35,936 nucleotides of DNA from NCBI GenBank assembly GCA_019694735.1, contig JAIBBJ010000225.1:1-35936 (forward strand), read 5' to 3'. Below, piece after piece: positions 7,518 through 15,434 of the stretch; the first letter of the stretch is position 1, and every line of letters starts with the position of its first letter. The notes under the pieces are model-generated. The model saw nothing but the letters and a program-made list of their open reading frames with translations, was not told the DNA's origin and searched no databases. Source of the DNA: Gemmatimonadaceae bacterium (GTDB lineage: Bacteria; Gemmatimonadota; Gemmatimonadetes; Gemmatimonadales; Gemmatimonadaceae). Made by a program: the position numbers and the translations under genes.

Positions 7518-8293
7518 TCGGGGATCTCCACGACGAGCCCGTCGTACGCGGGCCGGATGTTGGGGGGAAGCGCCGCTTCGAGGTCGGCGTGCGCCGTCTG
7601 ATGCGTCAGGTGCGTGAGGAAGGTCCGCGCGGCCCCCACGCGCGACGCGGCCTCCGCCGCCTCGCCGATGCTGAGGTGGGTCGGATGCGGCGTGCGGAAG
7701 AGGGCGTTCAGCACGAGCACCTCGACCCCAGCGAGGGTCGCGAGGGCCGCGTCGGGCAGGAGCTTCGCGTCGGTGACGTACGCGAGCGGTCCGATCCGGT
7801 ACCCGTACACGCGCATCCGGCCGTGCGGTACCTCCACCGGCGTGACGTCCAGGTGCCCGATGCGCGCCGGAACGCCCGGCTGGAGCGGGTGCGCGAAACC
7901 CTCGGGCTTCGAAGTACCCGCCAGTGGCTTCATCGCCGGATCGAAGATGTACGGGAACCGATGCGCGAGCGCGTCGAGCGTCTCCGGGGGACCGTAGAGC
8001 GGCAGCGCCCCGTCGCGCCGCACCGAGATCGCGCGGAGATCATCGATCCCGTGCGTGTGGTCGGCGTGCTCGTGCGTATAGAGCACCGCGTCCACCCGGT
8101 CCACATCGGCGGACAGCAGTTGCAGCCGGAGCTCGGGCGGCGTGTCGATGAGCAGCCGCAGGCCGCCCGACTCGACGAGCGCCCCGACCCGGGTCCGGCG
8201 GTCGCGCGGGTCCGACGAACGGCAGACCGCGCAGCCACATCCGACCTGCGGCACGCCGAACGACGTCCCCGTGCCGAGGAAGGTGAGTCTCAC
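7514..8293 (-). CDS. PhnP-like metallo-beta-lactamase-fold phosphodiesterase
   Basis: Metal-dependent hydrolase of 259 residues. It starts RLTFLGTGTSFGVPQVGC and has a Cys cluster C19-x-C21-xx-C24, the structural zinc site seen in PhnP-type cyclic phosphodiesterases. The hallmark THEHADH (H74, H76, D78, H79) follows, then YVTDAK and THLTHQT supplying later metal ligands. PhnP acts on ribose 1,2-cyclic phosphates; relatives act on other cyclic or nucleotide phosphodiesters, and the substrate here is unknown. The GTG start at 8293 overlaps the pyruvate kinase stop, and its stop overlaps the pgi start, so it is embedded in the sugar-phosphate operon. That context suggests a sugar-phosphate or damaged-metabolite substrate, which is inference. 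Confidence 0.85.
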   Translation of the reverse strand: MRLTFLGTGTSFGVPQVGCGCAVCRSSDPRDRRTRVGALVESGGLRLLIDTPPELRLQLLSADVDRVDAVLYTHEHADHTHGIDDLRAISVRRDGALPLYGPPETLDALAHRFPYIFDPAMKPLAGTSKPEGFAHPLQPGVPARIGHLDVTPVEVPHGRMRVYGYRIGPLAYVTDAKLLPDAALATLAGVEVLVLNALFRTPHPTHLSIGEAAEAASRVGAARTFLTHLTHQTAHADLEAALPPNIRPAYDGLVVEIPE

Positions 8294-9699
8294 ACCGTCT
8301 CCACCTTGAGCTGATTGGTGGTGCCCGGCACGTCGAACGGCACGCCCGCGGTGACCACGATGCGGTCGCCGGGCTTGGCGAGCCCATGCTCGCGCAACTT
8401 CGTGCGCGCGATGGCCGCCATCTGCTCGTACGTGTCGCAGTGCGGCACGAGGATCGGCACGACGCCCCATACCAGCGCCAGTTGCCGGTACGTGCGCGCA
8501 TTGTCGGTCAGGCAGACGATCCGCACGCCCGGGCGCCGGGCGGCGACGATGCGAGCCGAGAAGCCGCTCTTCGTGATGACCACGATCGTCTCGGCACCCA
8601 GGAGCCGCACGGCGGTGACCGTCGCCGACGCGATCGTCTCCTCGGTCGAGGCCGAGCCCGGCTGCACCCGGTCGAGCCCCTGGCCTCGCAGCACCGGGTG
8701 CGCCTCGGCAGCACCGGCGATGCGGCGCATCGCCTCCACCGCGAGCACCGGATGGAGGCCGGCCGCCGTCTCGGCGGAGAGCATCACCGCGTCGGTACCG
8801 TCGAGGATGGCGTTGGCGACGTCCGAGGCCTCGGCGCGCGTGGGGCGCGGATTCTGGATCATGGACTCGAGCATCTGCGTCGCCGTGATCACCGGGCGCC
8901 CGTACCGGCTCGCGAGCGAGATGATGCGCTTCTGCTGCAGCGGCACCTCCTCGAACGGCAGCTCGACGCCGAGGTCACCGCGCGCCACCATCACGGCGTC
9001 GGTGGCCTTGAGGATCTCCTCGATCCGGTCGAGGGCGGAGTCCTTCTCGATCTTCGCGACGATCAGCATCCCCTTCGGGAGGAGCGCGCGCAGCTCATCG
9101 ATGTCCTCCGGCCGGCGGACGAACGACAGCGCGAGGTAATCGAGGTCCTGCTCGACCGCGAACGCGATGTCGGCGCGGTCCTTCTCGGTGAGGGACGGGG
9201 CGGAGACGTCGATGCCGGGGAGGTTCATCCCCTTGTTCGACTTGAGCAGGCCGCCGAACCGCACGCGCACCGCGACCCGCGGTCCGTCGAGGCCGGTCAC
9301 CTGCAACGCGAGGAGGCCGTCGTCGACGAGGATGGTCCCGCCCTTCTGCACGTCCTTCGCGATGTCGTCATACGTGACCGGGATCTCGCCCGGCCGCGCG
9401 AGCCCCTCGGGGCACAGGACGAGCGACTCGCCCTCGGCGATCGGCCGCGCCTCGGCCAGCTTGCCGATGCGGATGCGCGGCCCCTGCAGGTCGCCGAGGA
9501 TCGCGACCGGCCGCCCGACGTCCTGGGCGATGCCGCGGATCGTGGCGATCGTGCGTGCGTGGTCCTCGTGCGCGCCGTGCGAGAAGTTGAGGCGGGCCAC
9601 GTTCATGCCAGCCAGCATGAGACGGCGGATCACGTCGGGGTTGGCCGACGAGGGACCCATGGTGCAGACGATCTTCGTGACGTCGGGGCGGACGGGCAT
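8290..9699 (-). CDS. pyk: Pyruvate kinase
   Basis: Transfers phosphate from phosphoenolpyruvate to ADP, the last step of glycolysis. Its 469 residues match the bacterial family. Landmarks are TKIVCTMGPSS at the N-terminus, ARLNFSHG (35-42), LGDLQGPRIRIG (68-79), the active-site signature MLIVAKIEKDSAL with catalytic K216, VMVARGDLGVELPFEEVP, the ATQMLESM helix with PTRAEASDVANA, and the effector-type C-terminal domain with VVITKSG. Start is ATG at 9699, 43 bases after the transaldolase stop on the same strand. The stop overlaps the start of the metallo-hydrolase gene. Allosteric control cannot be judged from sequence alone. Confidence 0.96.
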   Translation of the reverse strand: MPVRPDVTKIVCTMGPSSANPDVIRRLMLAGMNVARLNFSHGAHEDHARTIATIRGIAQDVGRPVAILGDLQGPRIRIGKLAEARPIAEGESLVLCPEGLARPGEIPVTYDDIAKDVQKGGTILVDDGLLALQVTGLDGPRVAVRVRFGGLLKSNKGMNLPGIDVSAPSLTEKDRADIAFAVEQDLDYLALSFVRRPEDIDELRALLPKGMLIVAKIEKDSALDRIEEILKATDAVMVARGDLGVELPFEEVPLQQKRIISLASRYGRPVITATQMLESMIQNPRPTRAEASDVANAILDGTDAVMLSAETAAGLHPVLAVEAMRRIAGAAEAHPVLRGQGLDRVQPGSASTEETIASATVTAVRLLGAETIVVITKSGFSARIVAARRPGVRIVCLTDNARTYRQLALVWGVVPILVPHCDTYEQMAAIARTKLREHGLAKPGDRIVVTAGVPFDVPGTTNQLKVETV

Positions 9700-9742
9700 C
9701 CTTCCGGGGGGCGGGAGTGGAGCGGACGGGGGAGGGGCGGAG

Positions 9743-10864
9743 CTACTTCGCGAGCGCGGCGGTCTTCTGCTCGATGCCGGCGATCAGGGAGTCGAACGAC
9801 TTCTGGAAGGCGGCGAGCCCCTCGGCGAGCAGCCGGTCGGTGACCGCGTCGAGGGAGATGCCGAGGGCGGCGAGCTCGCGGAAGAGCGCGTCGCCGTCGG
9901 CGATGCCGGCGTCGACGGTGCGCCGCGTCACCCCGTGGTCACGGTATGCCTCGAGGGTGGCGGGCGGCATGGTGTTCACCGTGTCGGGACCGATGAGTTC
10001 CTCGACGTAGAGCACGTCGCGGTAGGCGGGGTTCTTCGTGCTCGTGCTCGCCCAGAGCGGACGCTGCCGCTGCGCGCCCTTGCCGGCGAGCGCCGTCCAC
10101 CGCGGCCCGCTGAACCGCTCCCGGAAGAGGGCGTAGGCGCGCTTCGCGTTGGCGACCGCGGCCCGGCCGCGCAGCGCCTGCAGCCGTGCCGCGTCGATCG
10201 TGCCGGCCTGCGCCAGCTGCTCGAGCCGCGCATCGATGGCGTTGTCGACGCGGCTCACGAAGAACGAGGCCACCGACGCGACCGACGCGAGGTCACCGCC
10301 GGCGGCCGCCCGGTCCTCGAGCCCCGCGAGGTAGGCGTCGATCACCCGCGCATGCGCCTCCACCGCGAAGAGCAGCGTGACGTTCACGTTCAGGCCGTCG
10401 GCGATCAGGCGGCGGAGCGCGACGCACCCTTCCGGCGTGCCGGGCACCTTGATCATCACGTTCGGGCGGTCCACCGCGGCCCAGAGCCGGTGCGCCTCGG
10501 CGATCGTCGCCGCGGCGTCGTGCGCCGAGCCGGGGGAGACCTCGATCGAGACGTAGCCGTCCTTGCGGTCCGAGGCGGCGTACACCCCGGCGAACGCGTC
10601 GCACGCCGCGCGCACGTCATCGGTCTCGACGAGCTCGAAGAGCGCCCACGCGTCCTTGCCCGCATGGGCCTGCAACTGCGCGTCGTAGGCGGTGCCGGTC
10701 GCCAGCGCCTTCTCGAAGATCGTCGGGTTGGAGGTCATCCCCGTGAGGGCGTCGTCGCGGATGCGGCGCGGGAGCTCGCCATTGCCGAGCATCGTGCGGT
10801 CGATGTAGTCGAGCCAGATCGACTGGCCGGCGGCGTGCAGGGCGTGGAGCGGCGTGGTGGGCAT
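9743..10864 (-). CDS. tal: Transaldolase (long bacterial type)
   Basis: Transfers a dihydroxyacetone unit between sugar phosphates in the non-oxidative pentose phosphate pathway. At 373 residues it belongs to the longer type found in Actinobacteria and Cyanobacteria. Seen here are the family signature LTGMTSNPTIFEKA (40-53), the Schiff-base lysine K139 in NVMIKVPGTPEG, VNVTLLFA and the SFFVSRVDNAID stretch, plus RPLWASTSTKNP. Start is ATG at 10864. A TAGATTCC motif about 35 bases upstream may be the -10 region. The gene heads the minus-strand operon tal-pyk-hydrolase-pgi and is divergent from the hybrid histidine kinase. Confidence 0.95.
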   Translation of the reverse strand: MPTTPLHALHAAGQSIWLDYIDRTMLGNGELPRRIRDDALTGMTSNPTIFEKALATGTAYDAQLQAHAGKDAWALFELVETDDVRAACDAFAGVYAASDRKDGYVSIEVSPGSAHDAAATIAEAHRLWAAVDRPNVMIKVPGTPEGCVALRRLIADGLNVNVTLLFAVEAHARVIDAYLAGLEDRAAAGGDLASVASVASFFVSRVDNAIDARLEQLAQAGTIDAARLQALRGRAAVANAKRAYALFRERFSGPRWTALAGKGAQRQRPLWASTSTKNPAYRDVLYVEELIGPDTVNTMPPATLEAYRDHGVTRRTVDAGIADGDALFRELAALGISLDAVTDRLLAEGLAAFQKSFDSLIAGIEQKTAALAK

Positions 10865-10897
10865 CGGGATGGCGGGCGCTGGAGGTCAGGGAACCAC

Positions 10898-10905
10898 GGA
10901 ATCTA
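10898..10905 (-). promoter_or_regulatory. Candidate -10 element for transaldolase operon
   Basis: Read on the minus strand this is TAGATTCC, 34-41 bases upstream of the tal start. The same octamer lies upstream of the Ig/LVIVD gene at 25611. TAGATT matches the sigma-70 -10 consensus at four of six positions; no clear -35 box is seen. Confidence 0.4.
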
Positions 10906-10963
10906 CCACCGAGCCCCCCCGGGCCGCGTGTGCCGCCGTGCCGGGTTCGTTCGTCGGCTGGAC

Positions 10964-12919
10964 ATGTCCCGGTCCGTCCCGTCCGCCCCCCGCCGATGGT
11001 CTCCGTTCGCCCTCTGGCGGACGCTCCCGTTCACCGCGCAGCTCCTCGCGCTCGGGATGATGGTGGGGCTCTTCTGGTTCCTCGCCTCCCGCGCGGCCGC
11101 CGAGCGCCAGCAGCAGGCGGTCCAGGAGCGGACCGCCCAGCTGGTGGAGCTGCAGCGCGCCGCGCTCCTCGCGGCGCAGCTCGGCCGCGGGATCGTCGAG
11201 ATGTCCCGAGACCACCGCGGCTACCTCATCACCGGCGATGCGGCGTTCGTCGCCTCCTTCGGTGCGGACAGCGCGCGGATGGCGCAGACGGCGCAACGCC
11301 TCCTGCGCAGCCATCCGACCCCCGCCGTCTCCCTCGAACTGGACCGCATCGACGCCCACCTGCAGACGTGGCTCGACGTGGCCGTGACCCCGTCGCGCCG
11401 GGGTCCGCCACCGCGCGGGCCGGTCCAACTCGCGTCCGCCCACATCGACAGCGCGCTCGCCGCGCAGGCCCGGCTGGAGCGGCACCTGGAGGTGGAGGTC
11501 GCCGAGACGGAGCTCCTCGCCGACGCGGCCGCGACCCGTGACGACCTCTCGACCTTCCTCGCCTCCACGGGCGGACTCGCGGTCCTGATCCTCCTGCTGA
11601 TGCTGCTGATGCGGTTCGTCGGCCGAACGCTCGACCGGATCGTCGAGGCCGCCGAGGCGATCGACGCCGGCCGCTACCGCGCCGCCGCGTTCCCGCGGGC
11701 GGACGAAGCCCCGAACCGCGAGACCGCGACGCTGGCGCGCGCCTTCGAACAGCTCGCGGAGTCCACCGCGCGGCGCGAGGCCCAGCTGCAGGACGACGTC
11801 GAGCGCCTCACCGAGATGGAGCGGCTCAAGCGCGACTTCGTCTCCACGGTCAGCCATGAGCTGCGCACGCCGCTCACGTCGATGCGCGGCGCGCTGGGGC
11901 TGATCCTCGGCGGCCGGATCGGGGACGTGCCCGCCAAGGTGCGCGAGCTGCTGCAGATCGCGATGTCGAACACCGAACGGCTGATCCGCCTCGTCAACGA
12001 CATCCTCGATGTCGAGAAGATCGACGCCGGCGCGATGCAGGTCCGGCGGGAACCCATGCGGCTCCGCGGGCTGCTCCAGCACACCATGGTGCTCCTGGAC
12101 AGCTTCGCGCGCGACCACGGCGTCCGGCTCGAGCTCACGTCCGGGGGACGCGATGCGGACATCGTCGGCGACCCCGACCGGCTCACCCAGGTCTTCACGA
12201 ACCTGGTGTCGAACGCGGTGAAGTTCTCCCCCTCCGGCACGACGGTGTCGCTCTCGCTCGCGGCGTCACCGGCGGGCGTCACCGTCCGGGTGCGGGATCA
12301 CGGGCCTGGCGTGCCGCCGGAGTTCGCGCCGCGGCTCTTCGGCCGCTTCCAGCAGGCGGAGCGGGCGGAGTCGCGCCGCCCCGGCGGCACCGGGCTCGGG
12401 CTCAACATCGCCCGCACGCTGGTCGAGCAGCACGGGGGGGCCATCGGCTTCGACCCGGCCGACGGCGGCGGGGCGGTGTTCTGGGTGACGCTGCCCGCGA
12501 GCGCGATCCACGAGGAGGAGGCCGCAGCGCCCGCGCCGGCCGATCCGCGGCGCGTCGTGCTCATCATCGAGGACGATCCGTCCATGCGCGAGGTGCTCAC
12601 GGCGATGGTCGAGCCCATCGCGCGCGCGCTCCCCGTAGGGTCCGGCGAGGAGGCGTTCGCGGCGCTGGCGCACGAGCCGGTCGGCGCGGTGATCCTCGAC
12701 CTCGAGCTGCCGGGCATGCATGGCTTCGAGTTCTCCCGCCGCCTCCGGCAGGACCCGGCCCTGCGCAAGCTGCCCGTGCTGCTCTTCTCGGCGCGCGAGC
12801 ACGGCACGGAGGAACTGCGCGCGGCCGGCATCCGTGCGGCCGACGCGTTCGTCAAGACGCGCGACTCGGAGCAGGTCCTGTTCGAGCGGCTGCGGAAGGA
12901 GCTCGGCATCCCGCGCTGA
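10964..12919 (+). CDS. CHASE3 hybrid sensor histidine kinase with C-terminal receiver
   Basis: Membrane kinase of 651 residues. The first membrane segment is about residues 22-42. A periplasmic helical sensor follows (about 45-195), with the CHASE3-like stretch MSRDHRGYLITGD, then a second membrane segment (203-220) and a HAMP-like linker. HisKA has the phospho-His298 in FVSTVSHELRTPLTS. The ATPase shows LTQVFTNLVSNAVKFSP, DHGPGVPPEF and GGTGLGLNIA. A REC domain begins at 530 (VVLIIEDDPSMREVL) with acceptor D579 in VILDLELPGMHGFEF and the Lys in AFVKTRDS. The internal ATG at 10964 is chosen because upstream sequence in the same frame is antiparallel to transaldolase and not protein-like. As a hybrid kinase it needs an Hpt partner; one lies nearby at 15434-17341. 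Confidence 0.93.
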   Translation: MSRSVPSAPRRWSPFALWRTLPFTAQLLALGMMVGLFWFLASRAAAERQQQAVQERTAQLVELQRAALLAAQLGRGIVEMSRDHRGYLITGDAAFVASFGADSARMAQTAQRLLRSHPTPAVSLELDRIDAHLQTWLDVAVTPSRRGPPPRGPVQLASAHIDSALAAQARLERHLEVEVAETELLADAAATRDDLSTFLASTGGLAVLILLLMLLMRFVGRTLDRIVEAAEAIDAGRYRAAAFPRADEAPNRETATLARAFEQLAESTARREAQLQDDVERLTEMERLKRDFVSTVSHELRTPLTSMRGALGLILGGRIGDVPAKVRELLQIAMSNTERLIRLVNDILDVEKIDAGAMQVRREPMRLRGLLQHTMVLLDSFARDHGVRLELTSGGRDADIVGDPDRLTQVFTNLVSNAVKFSPSGTTVSLSLAASPAGVTVRVRDHGPGVPPEFAPRLFGRFQQAERAESRRPGGTGLGLNIARTLVEQHGGAIGFDPADGGGAVFWVTLPASAIHEEEAAAPAPADPRRVVLIIEDDPSMREVLTAMVEPIARALPVGSGEEAFAALAHEPVGAVILDLELPGMHGFEFSRRLRQDPALRKLPVLLFSAREHGTEELRAAGIRAADAFVKTRDSEQVLFERLRKELGIPR

Positions 12920-12940
12920 GCGCGGCGGCCGCGGGCGCGG

Positions 12941-14365
12941 TCACGCGGTCCGGCCGATCCCCTCGCGCGGCATGCGGCCCCAGGTGTCCACCCCGCGGAA
13001 GAACCGCCAATAGCCGAGGAGCCGGAACAGCACCGTGAGCTGGCGGAAACCGATCCCCTCGACGACCGCGAACGCCACGAGCTTGAGGAAGTCCCGGCGA
13101 CGCTTGTAGCGGCGGAAGCTCAGCTCCTCGAGCACGATCGCCCAGAGCGAGAGCAGCATGCCGTAGCCGACCGCCACCGCGAGGAAGAGGGCGGCGAACT
13201 CGCCGTTGACCGCGCCGACGAGGACCCCGAGCGCGAGCGAGACGAGCCCGAAGAGCTCGACCGCCGGGGCGAGGGTCTCGCCGAACACGTAGAACGGCAT
13301 CGCGAGCATCCCGATGCGGCCGTAGCGCGGGTTCAGCAGCATCACGCGGTGCTCCCACATCGTCGCGATGAGCCCGCGGTGCCAGCGCTCCCTCTGGCGC
13401 GCCAGCACCGCCACGCTCGCCGGGACCTCCGTCCAGGCGACCGGGTCGGGCACGAACGGCAGCTGCGCCTGGATGCGATTCTCGCGCAGCCAGCGGTGCA
13501 GCCGCACGACGAGATCCATGTCCTCCGTCACGTTGCCGGTCCGGTAGCCGCCGATCGCCCGGAGGTACTCCTTGCGGAAGAGCCCGAACGCGCCCGAGAT
13601 GATGAGGTTGCAGCCGAGGGCATTGAGGCCCATGCGCCCGAAGAGGAAGGCGCGCAGGTACTCGACCACCTGGCAGCCGGGCAGCCAGCGCGAGTCGATC
13701 CGGGCATCGGTGACGCGGCCGAACTCCACGGTGCAGCTGTTGGCGACCCGGATCGTGCCGCCCACCGCCGCCACGTTGGGATTGAGCAGGAACGGGCGCG
13801 CGAGACGCAACAGCGCATCGGGCTCGATGATGGTGTCCGCGTCCACGGCGACCACGAACGGATGGCGCGCGGCGTTCATCGCGGCATTGAGCGCGTCGGC
13901 CTTCCCGCCGTTCTCCTTGTCGATCACCAGCAGGCGCGAGTGCAGCCGCGACCGGTAGTAGGCCCGCACGGCCTTCGTCGGCACCGACACCGAGAAGGCG
14001 GGCGGGACCTGGTACAGGTCGAACTCCTCGAGCAGCACCTCCATCGTGCGATCGCTCGACCCGTCGTTCACCACCACCACCTCGAGATGCGGGTACTCGA
14101 GGGTCAGGAACGACAGCAGCGACGACCCGACCGTGACCTCCTCGTTGTGGGCCGGCACCAGGAGGGACAGCGGCGGCAGCGCCTCGGTGGCGAGGAGCCG
14201 CTGCAGGTGCTCGTCGGCCGCGAGACGCCAGTGGCGCCAGAGTTCGGGGATCGAGAGCAGCAGCAGCACCGCGTAGGCGGTGTTGAGGAGCAGGAGATAG
14301 ACGAGCGCGATGTGGTCGCCGGCCCAGAGGACGGACCGGATCGCATCGGCGATGGCCACGCCCAC
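12941..14365 (-). CDS. Family 2 processive glycosyltransferase, PgaC/hyaluronan-synthase type
   Basis: Inner-membrane polysaccharide synthase of 474 residues. It has an N-terminal membrane segment (about 18-38), a GT-A domain, and several C-terminal membrane segments (about 345-450). Catalytic motifs are complete: LSLLVPAHNEE (67-76), VVNDGSSD (98-105, D101), VVAVDADT (171-178), TED (280-282) and QRERWHRG (324-331), the Q-x-x-R-W signature of processive enzymes such as PgaC, NodC and BcsA. No PilZ domain is present, unlike BcsA. The sugar is unknown; N-acetylglucosamine is a reasonable guess. The GTG start at 14365 lies one base after the HEAT protein stop. Together with the Hpt/REC protein it forms the minus arm of the polysaccharide locus. 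Confidence 0.92.
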   Translation of the reverse strand: MGVAIADAIRSVLWAGDHIALVYLLLLNTAYAVLLLLSIPELWRHWRLAADEHLQRLLATEALPPLSLLVPAHNEEVTVGSSLLSFLTLEYPHLEVVVVNDGSSDRTMEVLLEEFDLYQVPPAFSVSVPTKAVRAYYRSRLHSRLLVIDKENGGKADALNAAMNAARHPFVVAVDADTIIEPDALLRLARPFLLNPNVAAVGGTIRVANSCTVEFGRVTDARIDSRWLPGCQVVEYLRAFLFGRMGLNALGCNLIISGAFGLFRKEYLRAIGGYRTGNVTEDMDLVVRLHRWLRENRIQAQLPFVPDPVAWTEVPASVAVLARQRERWHRGLIATMWEHRVMLLNPRYGRIGMLAMPFYVFGETLAPAVELFGLVSLALGVLVGAVNGEFAALFLAVAVGYGMLLSLWAIVLEELSFRRYKRRRDFLKLVAFAVVEGIGFRQLTVLFRLLGYWRFFRGVDTWGRMPREGIGRTA

Positions 14366-14366
14366 G

Positions 14367-15434
14367 CTACGCGTCCCCCATCTCGAGGATCGCCCCCTCC
14401 GTCAGCCCGGTGACCATCGCCGCCATGTCGCGCGCGAAGCGGTCGCCGCCCGCGCGCGCCTCGCGCAACGCGGCCTTGCCGCGCTCGCCGAGCTGGGCCA
14501 GGGAGACGGCGGCGCGGACGCGGACGATCCAGACCCCGTCCCCGAGCACCGGGACGAGTGCGGGCACCGCGCTCCGGAGGCCGAGCTCGCCGACCGTCCG
14601 CGCCGCGGCGGCCCGCACCGTCGGATCCCGGTCGGCGAGCAACGTGACCAGCGCCGCCTCCGCCGCCGGGCTCGGCGCACGGCGGAGCGCCTTCGCGATC
14701 GCGCGCCGGACCGCCGGCGACGGGTCGCCGACGCGCGCGATCGACGCCGCCACCGCCGCCGGCTCGGCGATCGCCTCGGCCAGCTCGACCCATGCCGCCA
14801 CCGTCGCGAAGTGCCCGCCGCGCGCGATCCGCTCGGCGAGCGCCGGGGCGACGAGCTCGCGTGCGCGCCGCAGTACGCCGGTGACGTAGTGGCGCACGAC
14901 CTTGGGCAGCGAGTCGAGGCGGTCGAGCACGAGGCCGACCAGCACCGCATCCGCGACGCGCGGCAGGGCGCCGGCGGCCGCGACCTGCACGGCCGGGTGC
15001 GTGTCGAAGAAGAGCCGCTGCACGATCGCGCGATGCGCCGCGTCGGCGGTGACCGAGAGCGCGCGGGCGGCCTCGAGGCGGCGCCACCAGAAACGCGAGC
15101 CCGCCTGTCGCACCGCGTGCCGCACCCAGTGCTCGCCGCGCAGCGCCCGCGCGAGCTCCTCGCGGTTCGAATCGGGGATCGTCTGGCGCGCGAGGAGCGC
15201 GAGATAGCCGACCGCGGTCCCGCGCGGCATGCCGCGCAGGACCGCCACCACGGGCTCGGGGTGCGCCCCGGCGACCAGCCAGGCCCGCAACGGCGCCGAG
15301 AGCGCGCCCTTGCCCGCCTCGAACGCCGCTGCCTGCCGCCGGTCGTACACGCGCCGCACGACCAGGAACGCGAGCAGCAGCACCAGGAAGAGGAGCTGCA
15401 CCACGGCGACGGTCGCGGCGACGAGGATCCCCAT
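14367..15434 (-). CDS. Membrane-anchored HEAT-repeat protein
   Basis: Protein of 355 residues with one N-terminal membrane segment (about 5-27, VAVVQLLFLVLLLAFLVV), a basic stop-transfer stretch (RRVYDRRQ), and then a long alpha-helical region. The second half shows clear HEAT/PBS-lyase-type repeats, for example DPSPAVRRAIAKALRRAP, DRDPTVRAAAARTVGELG and GVWIVRVRAAVSLAQLG. The repeats are predicted to face the cytoplasm. HEAT solenoids are scaffolds for protein contacts, so it could link the glycosyltransferase to a regulator; that role is inferred from gene order only. Start ATG at 15434 shares one base with the upstream stop (TGATG), and the stop is two bases before the glycosyltransferase start, giving tight coupling on both sides. 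Confidence 0.87.
   Translation of the reverse strand: MGILVAATVAVVQLLFLVLLLAFLVVRRVYDRRQAAAFEAGKGALSAPLRAWLVAGAHPEPVVAVLRGMPRGTAVGYLALLARQTIPDSNREELARALRGEHWVRHAVRQAGSRFWWRRLEAARALSVTADAAHRAIVQRLFFDTHPAVQVAAAGALPRVADAVLVGLVLDRLDSLPKVVRHYVTGVLRRARELVAPALAERIARGGHFATVAAWVELAEAIAEPAAVAASIARVGDPSPAVRRAIAKALRRAPSPAAEAALVTLLADRDPTVRAAAARTVGELGLRSAVPALVPVLGDGVWIVRVRAAVSLAQLGERGKAALREARAGGDRFARDMAAMVTGLTEGAILEMGDA

Noticed and set aside
9167-10963. Upstream extension of the hybrid kinase reading frame
   Set aside because: The in-frame sequence before 10964 overlaps tal and pyk on the other strand and is not protein-like; a signal-anchor style N-terminus begins at 10964.
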